Shown: in pieces, positions 17,455-26,100 of the stretch | How the letters are laid out: the number at the start of each line of letters is the position of its first letter | How positions within the stretch are numbered: position 1 is the first letter of the stretch | Assembly: GCF_000025725.1 (NCBI RefSeq) | Contig: NC_013943.1 | Coordinates: 2,294,001-2,358,000, forward strand | Direction of reading: 5' to 3' | DNA: 64,000 nucleotides | From: Denitrovibrio acetiphilus DSM 12809 | GTDB taxonomy: Bacteria; Chrysiogenota; Deferribacteres; Deferribacterales; Geovibrionaceae | Translations under genes and position numbers: made by a program | The notes under the pieces: model-generated | The model's input: only the letters and a program-made list of their open reading frames with translations | Database searches by the model: none | What the model was told of the DNA's origin: nothing

Positions 17455-19620
17455 ATGAATAACATTTTAACATTTGAATCAGTCTCCAAAACTTACGGAG
17501 AAAATAATGTACTGAAAAATCTCAGCTTTTCCGTCAGACAAGGTGAGGTAATCGGGATACTCGGCCCTAGCGGCGTCGGAAAATCAACTATGCTGAATAT
17601 CACTGCCGGACTTGAGAAAAATGACAGCGGAAATGTAGTAAACCATGGACAAAGAATTGCATATGTTTTCCAGAAACCAAGGCTGCTTCCATGGAAAAAT
17701 ATTACTGACAACGTAATGCTTCCTCTGCTGGCAATGGGGTTCTCATCAGAAAAAGCTAAGCAAACAGCGATGGCAGAATTAAATAAAATGGGATTAGGCA
17801 GCTCGACCGACCTCTTCCCTTCCCAGCTCTCAGGCGGCATGGCACAGCGGGTTTCCCTTGCCAGAGCGTTCGCACTGCAGCCTGACCTGCTTCTGCTTGA
17901 TGAACCATTCAACGCTCTGGATATAAAGATGAAAGAGATGCTTATGTTTATGATGCAGGAGAATCTCAGGCACAGCCCTGCAACAGTTCTTTATGTAACA
18001 CACGCTCCTGATGAAATTCTGCACATTGCAGACCGTATATTCATTTTCGGAGAAGGGGGGACGTTTGAAAGTATGGACTGTCAGGAAAAGTGTCTCAGCA
18101 AATACTATGCACAAGGTGCCATAAAGGGATTCCTTGGGCAAAAAACAAAACAGAAAGGAGAAAATATTATGTATGAATGGATGAACAATAAAGACAATTT
18201 CGAAACTATGGATATGCGGAGAAAGACACCGGAGTTTATGCCGGAACTGCTCAGGATGGCAGAAGATGTGCAGGAAGGAAAAGGGCTTCATATTATACAG
18301 AGTTTCGAGCCTATCCCGCTTTATTATCATATGGAAAAGCTGGGATTTATCAAGTATATGGAAAAACCTGAAGATAACGAATACCATGTATATTTTTACA
18401 GACCGCCTTCAGACTCAATGGCAAAATCAGCCAAGATGTCCGGCTTCCTGAATATAAATGAAAAAAGAGCCGAAACTATCGCTTCGATAGTCATGGATTT
18501 TTTTAACGGTAAAAAATTAGAGGAGCTCAAGCCTGCATATGATGCCATTACCCCCGTTACAGCAGCAGAATTCGCATACGCCGAACAGATGATTTCTGAC
18601 AAGGGAATACCTGACAGCAATTTTGAAAATAATATAGATGAACTCATTACTCTTTTTCGTTCATCACTCGACAAAAGCACCGCCGGCGAATTTCCGGAAG
18701 GACATCCGATAAATACATTTATGGCTGAAAATAGAGCAATAGAAAAGCTGATCATCAGCATAAGAGATGAGGTCAGCACAACTAAGGATTACAATAAACT
18801 CACAGAAATGTTTAAAAATCTGAAGGAAATTAATCATCATTATGTCAGAAAAGAGACTCAGCTATTCCCATATCTTGAAAGGAAAGGCTTCGACAAACCA
18901 TCCACAGTCATGTGGTCATTGCATGACAAAATCAGGCAGGGGATTAAAACATGCATAAAGATGCTGGAAGATAACCAATTCGACAGCTTTAATGAAATAT
19001 GCGGTTCAGTTCTGGATGAAACAGAAGGCATGATATATAAAGAGGAAAAAGTGCTCTTCCCCACAGCCAAGCTGATGCTTACAGAAAACGAATGGAAGCT
19101 TATAAGAAAAGGAGAGAGAGAACTCAGCTACTGCTTTATCGACACTCCTCCGACATGGGGCAGCCATACTGCCACAGAACATATTCATCCTGCAACACCA
19201 TCAGGCAATGGGCTTTTCCTGAAAATGAATGAAGGCATGCTATCCTACGAACAGCTTGATGCAATAATGTGCCATATGCCGGTAGACGTATCTTTTGTGG
19301 ACGCAGATGATAAGGTCAGGTATTACAACCAATCAAGCGAAAGGATATTCCCAAGAAGCCCTGATGTTATCGGCAGAGAAGTCAGATACTGTCACCCTCC
19401 TAAAAGTGTAGACACTGTTGTGTCCATCCTTGAAGCCTTTAAAAAAGGTGAACAGGATGTAGCAGAATTCTGGCTGACTCTGGATGAAAAGTTTATCTAT
19501 ATCCGCTATTTTGCTGTAAGGGACACATCGGGAACATATATGGGAACTCTGGAAGTCATGCAGAATGTCACACACATTAGAGAACTGGAGGGGAGCAGAA
19601 CTCTCATCTCTTGGGATTAG
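17455..19620 (+). CDS. ABC ATPase fused to DUF2249, hemerythrin and PAS domains
   Basis: 721 residues in one uninterrupted frame. Residues 1-215 are a complete SsuB/TauB-type ATPase: Walker A GPSGVGKST 37-45, Q-loop VFQKPRLLPW, signature LSGGMAQ 125-131, Walker B LLLLDE 145-150, switch H183. Residues 277-316 look like DUF2249 (PIPLYYHMEKLGF). Residues 380-560 are DUF438-type helices with a hemerythrin-like bundle; putative iron ligands are H417, H461, E467, H490 and E530/E531. Residues 590-712 are a PAS-like domain with YCHPPKSV. The C-terminal half is paralogous to the protein at 12434-13648. It is the only ATPase near the divergent permease and binding protein genes and is probably their motor, with transport gated by a diiron/PAS sensor (inference). 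A strong internal ribosome site before M239 may give a second, ATPase-free product. Confidence 0.88.
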   Translation: MNNILTFESVSKTYGENNVLKNLSFSVRQGEVIGILGPSGVGKSTMLNITAGLEKNDSGNVVNHGQRIAYVFQKPRLLPWKNITDNVMLPLLAMGFSSEKAKQTAMAELNKMGLGSSTDLFPSQLSGGMAQRVSLARAFALQPDLLLLDEPFNALDIKMKEMLMFMMQENLRHSPATVLYVTHAPDEILHIADRIFIFGEGGTFESMDCQEKCLSKYYAQGAIKGFLGQKTKQKGENIMYEWMNNKDNFETMDMRRKTPEFMPELLRMAEDVQEGKGLHIIQSFEPIPLYYHMEKLGFIKYMEKPEDNEYHVYFYRPPSDSMAKSAKMSGFLNINEKRAETIASIVMDFFNGKKLEELKPAYDAITPVTAAEFAYAEQMISDKGIPDSNFENNIDELITLFRSSLDKSTAGEFPEGHPINTFMAENRAIEKLIISIRDEVSTTKDYNKLTEMFKNLKEINHHYVRKETQLFPYLERKGFDKPSTVMWSLHDKIRQGIKTCIKMLEDNQFDSFNEICGSVLDETEGMIYKEEKVLFPTAKLMLTENEWKLIRKGERELSYCFIDTPPTWGSHTATEHIHPATPSGNGLFLKMNEGMLSYEQLDAIMCHMPVDVSFVDADDKVRYYNQSSERIFPRSPDVIGREVRYCHPPKSVDTVVSILEAFKKGEQDVAEFWLTLDEKFIYIRYFAVRDTSGTYMGTLEVMQNVTHIRELEGSRTLISWD
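18154..18171 (+). promoter_or_regulatory. Internal ribosome binding site within the ATPase fusion
   Basis: AAAGGAG at 18154-18160 stands eight bases before an in-frame ATG at 18169 (Met239), exactly at the linker between the ATPase and DUF2249. Initiation there would make a 483-residue DUF2249-hemerythrin-PAS protein. Confidence 0.5.
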
Positions 19621-19727
19621 ATGTTGCACATGGTGACTAAAAACGGTCTTTTCCAGTGAAATATTTTTTTAATGCAAGACAACAAATAAACGCCCGGGAA
19701 TCCGCAACAAGCAATAACCCTCGCACT

Positions 19728-19760
19728 AAAAAAGGGCTTCATGGATTTATCCTGAAGCCC
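19728..19760 (-). terminator. Terminator of the lipoprotein gene
   Basis: GGGCTTCA (19734-19741) and TGAAGCCC (19753-19760) form a perfect 8-bp stem. On the minus strand six T follow (19728-19733). It lies about 100 bases past the stop at 19861. The rest of 19621-19860 shows no gene. Confidence 0.85.
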
Positions 19761-19860
19761 GCTGTTAAAAACTGTCACATCAAAGATATAAGCTATTAAT
19801 AATTAAGTAATCACACATAAAACTGTCATAGTTTAAAATTTAACAAATGGATTTTGAGGC

Positions 19861-20540
19861 TTATTCATCTTCAATGTTGTTAACATTTTCTAATAAGTCT
19901 CTCACTATGATATTACCTGACAATGAATAGGGTATCGAAACAAGTTCCCCTGTCTTCCCATTCCGTATAACAACCGTTAGGGACCAATTATTAATTGAAG
20001 CTATTCTTGGGGTCACATCTAAGAATATAGTTCCCTCTGTTGCACTACCCGGAACGAGATTGCCACCTTTAAACATCCTGTTTGCGATGTCTGCTTTAAT
20101 TTGTTCATTGATTTTTAATACATTATGGATGCTAAAACCAGCAAAACCCCCTGTAGCAACAGCCCAACCTCCTGACCGCCAGTAAGATTTCTTTAGTTTA
20201 TTATAAGTTTGATCCAAAGAAAGTGCAGGTACTCTTCCCCCTGTCTCATTAAATAGGTTTATCCCCTCAGGGCTTAGTAAATATGTATCGTCAGATTTAT
20301 TCTGAACATATACTTGAACAGGCATTACCCCATATCGTATCGTATCGTATCTTCATCATAATATGCTTTTAAATCATTTACATCATGAGTAGCCTTAACC
20401 AATAAAACAATGTCATTCTTTATCATTTTGTTTTGCTGAGCATTTAAATCTAGCCCCAGAGAAGGTTGTTGCATTGCATTTCTTGAAGCACAGCCAAAAA
20501 TTGTCATAACTACCAATGAAAACATAATAATTCTTCTCAT
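19861..20540 (-). pseudogene. Lipoprotein gene, frameshifted at a pentanucleotide repeat
   Basis: Two abutting frames make one protein. The upstream frame (to 20325) has a lipoprotein signal MRRIIMFSLVVMTIFGC, with Cys as the likely acylation site, and ends DEDTIRYDMG. The downstream frame (19861-20325) continues MPVQVYVQNKSDDTYLLSP and runs 154 codons. The junction is three GATAC units plus GATAT (minus strand). Removing one 5-bp unit puts both in frame as DEDTIRYGVMPVQVYVQN, which reads as a smooth continuation. The whole would be about 225 residues of an unrecognised outer-membrane lipoprotein, perhaps with a central small-residue or membrane-like segment (GGWAVATGGFAGF). ATG 20540 is preferred (TGAGG six bases before). 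It may be a broken gene or a phase-variable one currently off. Confidence 0.7.
20332..20351. repeat. Pentanucleotide tandem repeat at the frameshift
   Basis: Plus strand: ATATC followed by three GTATC units. Unit length is not a multiple of three, so a gain or loss of one unit switches the reading frame of the lipoprotein gene. Confidence 0.9.
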
Positions 20541-20751
20541 AATCATCCTCAGTGTATTTTGTAGTCCACATTATTATACAATGCATGTCCTTAAGTAAAG
20601 TAAAATCAAAAAAATACTTACATTTTGAAAACATAGTAAGAGTTTCATAGGATTATACATATACACATACTTATTAAAAATCGTAATATTTCAGTAAAGT
20701 GACAGAAATTGTCAGCTGAATGATCTATATTATAACTATCAAAGGTGAGCT

Positions 20752-20985
20752 ATGAGAAATGCTGTAATAATATCTATGATGCTCTTTATGTCTGGGTGTA
20801 CGTGGCTGACTGCTAAACAACCTGTAGAGCAATCTAGTAAACAAGAGTACCGCCCGGCTTATTGGTATGAACTGAAAGAAGGTAAGCAATATCACTACCC
20901 CACAACACAACAGCCACAATCAGAACAACGCTCCGCATACTGGTACGAAATCAAAGAAGGCAAACAGTATTGGTATCCTAAATAA
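20752..20985 (+). CDS. Small lipoprotein with duplicated AYWYE-KEGKQY motif
   Basis: 77 residues. Signal peptide ends at the lipobox FMSGC (Cys16). The mature part holds two copies of a 16-residue unit, AYWYELKEGKQYHYP and AYWYEIKEGKQYWYP, separated by a Gln/Ser-rich linker. AGGTGA lies three bases before the ATG. No family is recognised. The aromatic, charged repeats might bind a polysaccharide or another envelope component, but that is a guess. It is divergent from the frameshifted lipoprotein gene. Confidence 0.65.
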   Translation: MRNAVIISMMLFMSGCTWLTAKQPVEQSSKQEYRPAYWYELKEGKQYHYPTTQQPQSEQRSAYWYEIKEGKQYWYPK

Positions 20986-21069
20986 GTGTGTCTATGCATA
21001 AACCAATAAAACTATTTTTATTATTTCCCCCTTGCGGTAATACATACAATACAAACATGGGGTGGAAAC

Positions 21070-21132
21070 ATGCTTACAGTTCGATTACCTGAAGATGCAG
21101 AAGACCTCAACACCACTGAAAATCCGAATTAA
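21070..21132 (+). pseudogene. Remnant of a ribbon-helix-helix antitoxin gene
   Basis: A 20-codon frame, MLTVRLPEDAEDLNTTENPN, with GGTGG four bases upstream. The first 11-12 residues match the N-terminal beta-strand start of RHH antitoxins (MLTVRLPEDAE...). The helices that should follow are gone, and no toxin gene follows. Best read as the 5' scrap of a type II toxin-antitoxin operon. Confidence 0.45.
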
Positions 21133-21164
21133 AAAGGGCTTCGCTGATTTCTCAGGAAGCCCTT
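21131..21164 (-). terminator. Terminator of the tRNA-Ala gene
   Basis: Nine-base arms AAGGGCTTC (21134-21142) and GAAGCCCTT (21156-21164) with an inner CTGA/TCAG extension. On the minus strand a run of five T follows the stem. It begins 15 bases past the tRNA 3' end. Confidence 0.8.
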
Positions 21165-21178
21165 AGATGCTTATAAAA

Positions 21179-21251
21179 TGGAGGTAAGCGGGATCGAACC
21201 GCTGACCTCAACACTGCCAGTGTTGCGCTCTCCCAGCTGAGCTATACCCCC
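21179..21251 (-). tRNA. tRNA-Ala (anticodon GGC)
   Basis: 73-nt cloverleaf on the minus strand. The acceptor stem GGGGGTA/TACCTCC has one G-U pair; D-arm GCTC-AGCTGGGAGAGC; anticodon stem CAACA/TGTTG with loop CTGGCAG giving anticodon GGC; T-arm with GGTTCGATCC. The CCA end is not encoded (discriminator A, then TTT). Confidence 0.95.
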
Positions 21252-21585
21252 AAAAAGCAAATACACAGAAATACTTCCCCACACAAGGGGGACACTGCGA
21301 CATTTTGCTTTAGGAGATTTATATGAATATGTCAATAATGTCAAGATATTTCAGCTATACATTAGAGTTTGAAAACAGAAAAACACTTTTAAGGTCTCTT
21401 TTCGTTGATTAAAATTAATTTTTAGAATACTATTTAACAATAACCGTGAATTATCACACATATCATGGTACAACATACACATAGCGAAATATCTTTGCTA
21501 TTTATAAAAAAATAACAAAGATACCGACAAAGACCACATTTATTAAATTAAGTTATTTGATGATTATTAAATTAGAGGAGGAATC
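21252..21585. other. Divergent promoter region, tRNA-Ala and surface protein gene
   Basis: About 330 AT-rich bases. A TTGACA reads on the minus strand at 21330-21335, about 80 bases before the tRNA, and is a candidate -35. No good -10 could be chosen for either direction. No gene is supported. Confidence 0.4.
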
Positions 21586-24207
21586 ATGAAACGAACGAAT
21601 TTTCTGACAGTACTGCTGTATATCATCTTTATATGCAGCTCGGCAACAGCAGCAACTCTGGATAACAAAGGTACAGAGTTCTGGCTGGCTTTCCCGAAAA
21701 ACATAAGCAACCCCAGCTACCTGCAACTCTACATAACCGGCGATACAACCACATCAGGAACTGTATCTGTAGCTTCCGAAAGTTTCAGCGAAAATTTCAC
21801 TGTAACTCCGGGAGAGGTAACCACTGTTGAGGTTCCTGTCTCAACAATGATCACATCCAACCAAACTGTCGAAGACAAAGGTATCCATGTCACATCACAA
21901 GAGGAAGTTATAATATACGGAATAAACAGAGCAGGCGCTACAACAGATGCATATATGGGGCTTCCTGTCGATGTTCTGGGAAACGAGTATTTGGCACTCT
22001 CTTATGCAAATAATATATCAGACAGTAACTTCACTATACTCGGCACAGAAGATGGTACATCTGTAACGATATCACCATCCGCAGCATCAGGATTAAGTTC
22101 AGACATCTCATTTACTCTCAATCAGGGAGAGATATATAACCTTTCCAGAACGGGAGCTGATGAAGATGTCACAGGTTCTGTCATAACTTCAGACAAGCCG
22201 ATAGCGGTTTACGGCGGATCACAATGTATAACTATCCCGCAAGACATCGGGGCGTGTGACCATATTGTTGAACAACTACCTCCTACAAGCACATGGGGCA
22301 AGAACTTTGTAACAGTTCCACTTGCCGTAAGAATAAATGGAGACACATTCCGTATCCTTGCGTCTGCAGATAACACAACACTACAAATCGATGGAACCTC
22401 TGTCGCTACACTTGCAAGAGGCGAATATTACGAAACCATCCTTGACGCATCCTCATACATAGAAGCTGATAAACCCGTTCTAACTGCGCAGTACTCACAT
22501 GGAGTGTCTTACGACAATACAACTGGTGATCCATTTATGATGCTCATACCACCATATGAACAATTTCTAAACAGGTATACTGTAACGACTCCCGCCGAAG
22601 GATTTGATGTAAACTACGCAAACCTTGTTGTACCATCATCCATCAAAAGCAACGTGACATTTGACGATGGCACAGTACCGGAAAGCAGTTTCACTCAGAT
22701 AGGTGACACTGACTTTTACGGAGCTCAGGTATCCGTATAGCTTGGCTCACACACCTTTTCGGCAACGAAAGCATTCGGAATTTTCTCATATGGATTTACC
22801 AATGCAGACTCCTACGGCTATCCTGGCGGAAGCTCGTACGCCCCAGTGGCAAGTTTTGACCACGTAACATACACTGCTCCATCGTTAACCACATATGCAG
22901 CAGGTGCAGAAGTATGTTCATCCGCAACAGCTTACAACTCAGAGAATAGCACTTTGGAAGGTATAGCAGTAAGCTTCAGCGTAAGCGGAGCAAACACAGC
23001 ATCGGAGTCCATATCCACTGACGCAAACGGAGTTGCGGAGTTCTGCTACATTGCAACAAACGAAGGCACAGACACTATCACATGGCTGGACATTAACAGT
23101 AATACCGGCTCAGCGGAAGTAACTATAGGTGGTGAGCCGAGCACTGACCTCACCGTGCCGGAACTGCTTACTCCGGATACAGGCGACACACTGACTAACT
23201 CTAATGTAACTTTTACATGGGACAAAGTTGAAGGAGCTGAGAAATATATCATCGTTGTTAACGGCCATGTTTCCATAAAAGCCAGAACGCTGACATCAAA
23301 AAACTTTACAGTTTCAGAGTCCGGTGTTGTATCCTGGATATGCCCTGTAGCACTCTCTGACGGGGACTACACATGGACTGTTGCAGCAGCGAATACCGAA
23401 CAGACAACTGGTTATGCACCTGTTTCAGCTTTCTCCATAGAAAGACCATCGTCTGTCACAGACCTTGGCGATGGTGATGACATAGACTTTGCCAGCACCA
23501 ACACAGTAGCGCAGACTACACTGAATTCTATAGCCAGCCTTAATGCCGCTTACCCTATTCACACCGAGACAAACTTAAGCGTCAACAAACCACAAGGCAC
23601 AGGCACAGCAACTGTGAACACTATCAGCCAGATAAATATCGGCGCAATGATTGCAAGTACAGACGTAAGTGAAATAGTTGTCAACAGTGAAGTCGGAACA
23701 ATAACATTTGCCGATGCAGACTCGTTCCCTAACGCACAAACCGACGAAGGTGAAACAGTAGAAGCCGGTAATCTTGGACTGATCATTCAGGCATACGAAA
23801 CAGATACCGTCTCTGCTGCCTTTGATGTCACAATGCTCATCACATCGGGAGCAACTGCCGGAACGATTGTCCATACACTTGCCAGCCCCGTTACATTTAT
23901 CCTCACAGATATTAATCTGATATATGCATCCGGTAAAACACAGGTCAGGTTAAACGATACAATTCTTGAGGAAATTGCTCAGGGTGAAACTTCATCAAAT
24001 GCTGACGGATACTGGTACTATGACTCCACAGAGGAAAGTTACCACATAACTGTTAACCATTTTTCAGATGTTTCAGTTCAAAACAAACCTTCCTTTGGAG
24101 GAGGTGGCGGATGTTCTGCTGCTGGTTCAGCCGGAGCAGACCTCGGGATGATGTTCATAGCAGTCTTTGCTGCCTATGCTTTCTACAGGAATCGCAGAGA
24201 AGCTTAG
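21586..24207 (+). pseudogene. Large exported surface protein (IgGFc-binding-like) interrupted by an in-frame amber codon
   Basis: One 873-codon frame split only by TAG at 22738-22740. Before it: signal peptide (cleavage near ATA-ATLD), then an IgGFc-binding-protein N-terminal-like domain (GTEFWLAFPKN, DKGIHVTS, DKPIAVYGGSQC, DHIVEQLPPTSTWGKNFVTVPLA, GDPFMMLIPP). The homology continues unbroken past the stop (GAQVSV-stop-LGSHTFSATKAFGIFSYGF), then NADSYGYPGG. The second part has an Ig-like domain (about 22900-23130), a fibronectin-like segment, a Ser/Thr-rich choice-of-anchor region and a C-terminal sorting signal: FGGGGGCSAAGSAG, a membrane span, then YRNRREA. AGGAGG stands four bases before the ATG. 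Two-gene annotation with GTG 22846 is possible but unlikely. Base composition resembles the neighbours. Confidence 0.75.
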
Positions 24208-24283
24208 AAAACAAACATACGCCCAGTATAAACTCAGTGTCCGCAATTTTACGGACAAAAGCCATATACGGGTAATTTATAAT

Positions 24284-24321
24284 AAGGCGGCGTCAGCATA
24301 GAGCCGATGTCGCCTTTTTTT
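24284..24321 (+). terminator. Terminator of the surface protein gene
   Basis: Eleven-base arms AAGGCGGCGTC (24284-24294) and GATGTCGCCTT (24306-24316) pair with two G-U wobbles and are followed by a T run to 24321. Confidence 0.85.
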
Positions 24322-24396
24322 ATGCTCCCTCCGACATACTCACGTAAAAACTGAACAAATTCATCCTGTGCTCTGTTATCAATCAATAGCATAATC

Positions 24397-24432
24397 AAAA
24401 AAAGACCCATCAGCATTTTAACTAATGGGTCT
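24397..24432 (-). terminator. Terminator of the tetR-hydrolase operon
   Basis: Perfect 8-bp arms AGACCCAT (24403-24410) and ATGGGTCT (24425-24432), followed on the minus strand by seven T. Confidence 0.85.
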
Positions 24433-24490
24433 GAAGTTTACACTGTTCCGAGCTCACAGTTTAGAATCATACAAACTATTCATGCATAAA

Positions 24491-25348
24491 CTAAAGCGCA
24501 ACACCATCCCACTCAGTAATAAAATCATCTATATAATGAGCAACATCATCCGGTCTGTCTTCCTGAGCGTAGTGCCCCGCCTTTTCTATTATCTGTGTTC
24601 TTGTAGGTCCGGCAATCTTTGCTTTCAGTTTAAAAGCAGTCTCTTTAGGCATGAAGCAATCAGCAGCTCCCCACATCACCATTGTCGGACATTTGATTTT
24701 TGTATAGTCCACATCAGTATCCGACTGCTTAGCATCAGTAGACACTCTGATAAGGGATTTGAATCCTGTCAGCCCGTCTCTGCCCCAATATTGCAGGTAA
24801 TTCTCCTTCACACTTTTATCTGTAAAAGGCGTGCCGTCATAGCTCCCCATCCTCATCAGACCGGGAAATCCTGCCGCTGTCTGTGCCTGAGCCTGCATCA
24901 GTATTTCATCTGGAGCACCATCCAGAGCAGCGAGTATTTCGACCTCGCACACAGGCCAAAGGTCAAAACATATAGGATCAAGCAGCACCAGCCTTTTGAT
25001 ATAATCACAATATCTGGAAGCAAATACCTGAGAAACACCGCCGCCGTGATCGTGCCCAATCAGTATCACATTTCCTTTCAGCCCGAGCTCTTCTATAACT
25101 AATTTTAGAACTTCTGCCTGATTCATAAGTGAATGCTCGAAGTCATTAAGGGGCATGTCAGACCTTCCGTACCCCACAAGGTCTATAGCATAAGTCTGAT
25201 ATTTACCCTGCAGTCTATCCTGAACATGACGCCAGAGTCTGCCGTTAGTAGGGATACCGTGGACAAAAAGGAGGTTTTGTCCCTTATCGCCTTTTTTATC
25301 AACATGAACATTAATATCTAACCCTTCAAAATTTACTTTTACTTTCAT
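24491..25348 (-). CDS. Alpha/beta hydrolase with Asp nucleophile (dehalogenase/epoxide hydrolase type)
   Basis: 285 residues. The oxyanion motif HGIPTNGRLWR is at 30-40, the nucleophile elbow GHDHGGG has Asp100, and a late catalytic His lies in AGHYAQEDRPDD. An Asp rather than Ser nucleophile places it with haloalkane/fluoroacetate dehalogenases and epoxide hydrolases. The substrate is unknown. It is 13 bases downstream of the TetR gene and shares its terminator, so the TetR protein probably controls it. No signal peptide; cytoplasmic. Confidence 0.85.
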   Translation of the reverse strand: MKVKVNFEGLDINVHVDKKGDKGQNLLFVHGIPTNGRLWRHVQDRLQGKYQTYAIDLVGYGRSDMPLNDFEHSLMNQAEVLKLVIEELGLKGNVILIGHDHGGGVSQVFASRYCDYIKRLVLLDPICFDLWPVCEVEILAALDGAPDEILMQAQAQTAAGFPGLMRMGSYDGTPFTDKSVKENYLQYWGRDGLTGFKSLIRVSTDAKQSDTDVDYTKIKCPTMVMWGAADCFMPKETAFKLKAKIAGPTRTQIIEKAGHYAQEDRPDDVAHYIDDFITEWDGVAL

Positions 25349-25361
25349 TATTTTACTCCGC

Positions 25362-25940
25362 CTAATCCAGCACTTTCAAAAAGCTGGATACTATTATACT
25401 AAGTTTTTCTACAGAAACACCTGAACGGCTCACTACAAACAGCCCCTGAGCATTGTTCAGCAACACCATAGCAATATGTCCGGCATCAAGATCACTGTTG
25501 ATCTCGCCCATCTCCTGCCCTCTTTTAACAGTCCGGTGAAAAACACTTTCAATATATTCTAACGATTTTCTGGTCTGCTGCTGTACATCTGCGTGATGCT
25601 CTCCTAACTCTGTAAGCGAGTTTGTCACAAGGCACCCGTTGATAATGCAGGGATCGTCCACATCTCTTATCCGCTGGTTAAAATACTCTTCTATTGCTTT
25701 CCTTGGTGAAGGTGCGGTCAGAAGAGGTTCCAGATTATTCTCCAGTACATTTTTGTGATAATACTTCAGCGCTGCCATAAAAAGCTCATGTTTGCTCTCA
25801 AAAGTATCATACAAGCTTTGCTTCCTGATCCCCATCTCAGCAAGCAGGGTGTTTAAAGAAGTCGCCTTATAGCCCTGTGACCAAAAGGTAAGCACTGCCT
25901 TAAAAAGCACTTCCTTCTCGTCAAACTGTTTCTGTCTCAT
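25362..25940 (-). CDS. TetR-family regulator
   Basis: 192 residues. N-terminal helix-turn-helix with TSLNTLLAEMGIRKQSLYDTFESKHELF (AcrR/TetR pattern); the C-terminal part is an all-helical ligand domain of the TetR_C group, with a conserved CIINGCLVTNSLTELG region containing two Cys. It is the first gene of an operon with the hydrolase. Paired inverted repeats lie in the divergent region to the YitT gene, suggesting autorepression and perhaps control of that gene too. Confidence 0.88.
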   Translation of the reverse strand: MRQKQFDEKEVLFKAVLTFWSQGYKATSLNTLLAEMGIRKQSLYDTFESKHELFMAALKYYHKNVLENNLEPLLTAPSPRKAIEEYFNQRIRDVDDPCIINGCLVTNSLTELGEHHADVQQQTRKSLEYIESVFHRTVKRGQEMGEINSDLDAGHIAMVLLNNAQGLFVVSRSGVSVEKLSIIVSSFLKVLD

Positions 25941-25970
25941 GTGTTCCTCGTATATTGCAATATAGTTCTG

Positions 25971-26012
25971 GACTGTTTAGTCAAGTATTGCTATTTTTGA
26001 CCAGTCAGTCAA
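25971..26012. promoter_or_regulatory. tetR promoter with two palindromic operators
   Basis: Minus strand: TTGACT (26007-26012), 17 bases, AATACT (25984-25989) as -35/-10. The -35 lies in an inverted repeat TTGAC-CAGTCA-GTCAA (25997-26012). A second, GACT-GTTT-AGTC (25971-25982), covers the presumed start site. Related half-sites suggest one repressor, most simply the TetR protein itself. Confidence 0.55.
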
Positions 26013-26100
26013 GAAGAAATACGTCATTTTTAAATAATTCCTCATCAGATTGATAATGAATAAAATTTTAGAATATGTAATTTGATAACTCTCAGGTTTT

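Noticed and set aside
20325-20546. 73-codon lipoprotein as a complete gene
   Set aside because: It ends at the pentanucleotide repeat and its natural continuation is in the next frame.
22738-22740. Programmed TAG decoding (pyrrolysine) in the surface protein
   Set aside because: No pyl genes in the window, and TAG serves as an ordinary stop for other genes here, such as rsmH, ftsZ, the rhodanese and the beta-barrel gene.
22846-24207. Second half of the surface protein as a separate gene starting at GTG 22846
   Set aside because: The frame is continuous with the upstream one except for the TAG, the conserved domain spans the stop, and no ribosome site precedes the GTG.
24425-25102. 225-codon open frame on the plus strand opposite the hydrolase
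   Set aside because: Antisense shadow of a well-supported gene, no ribosome site, composition explained by the hydrolase codons.
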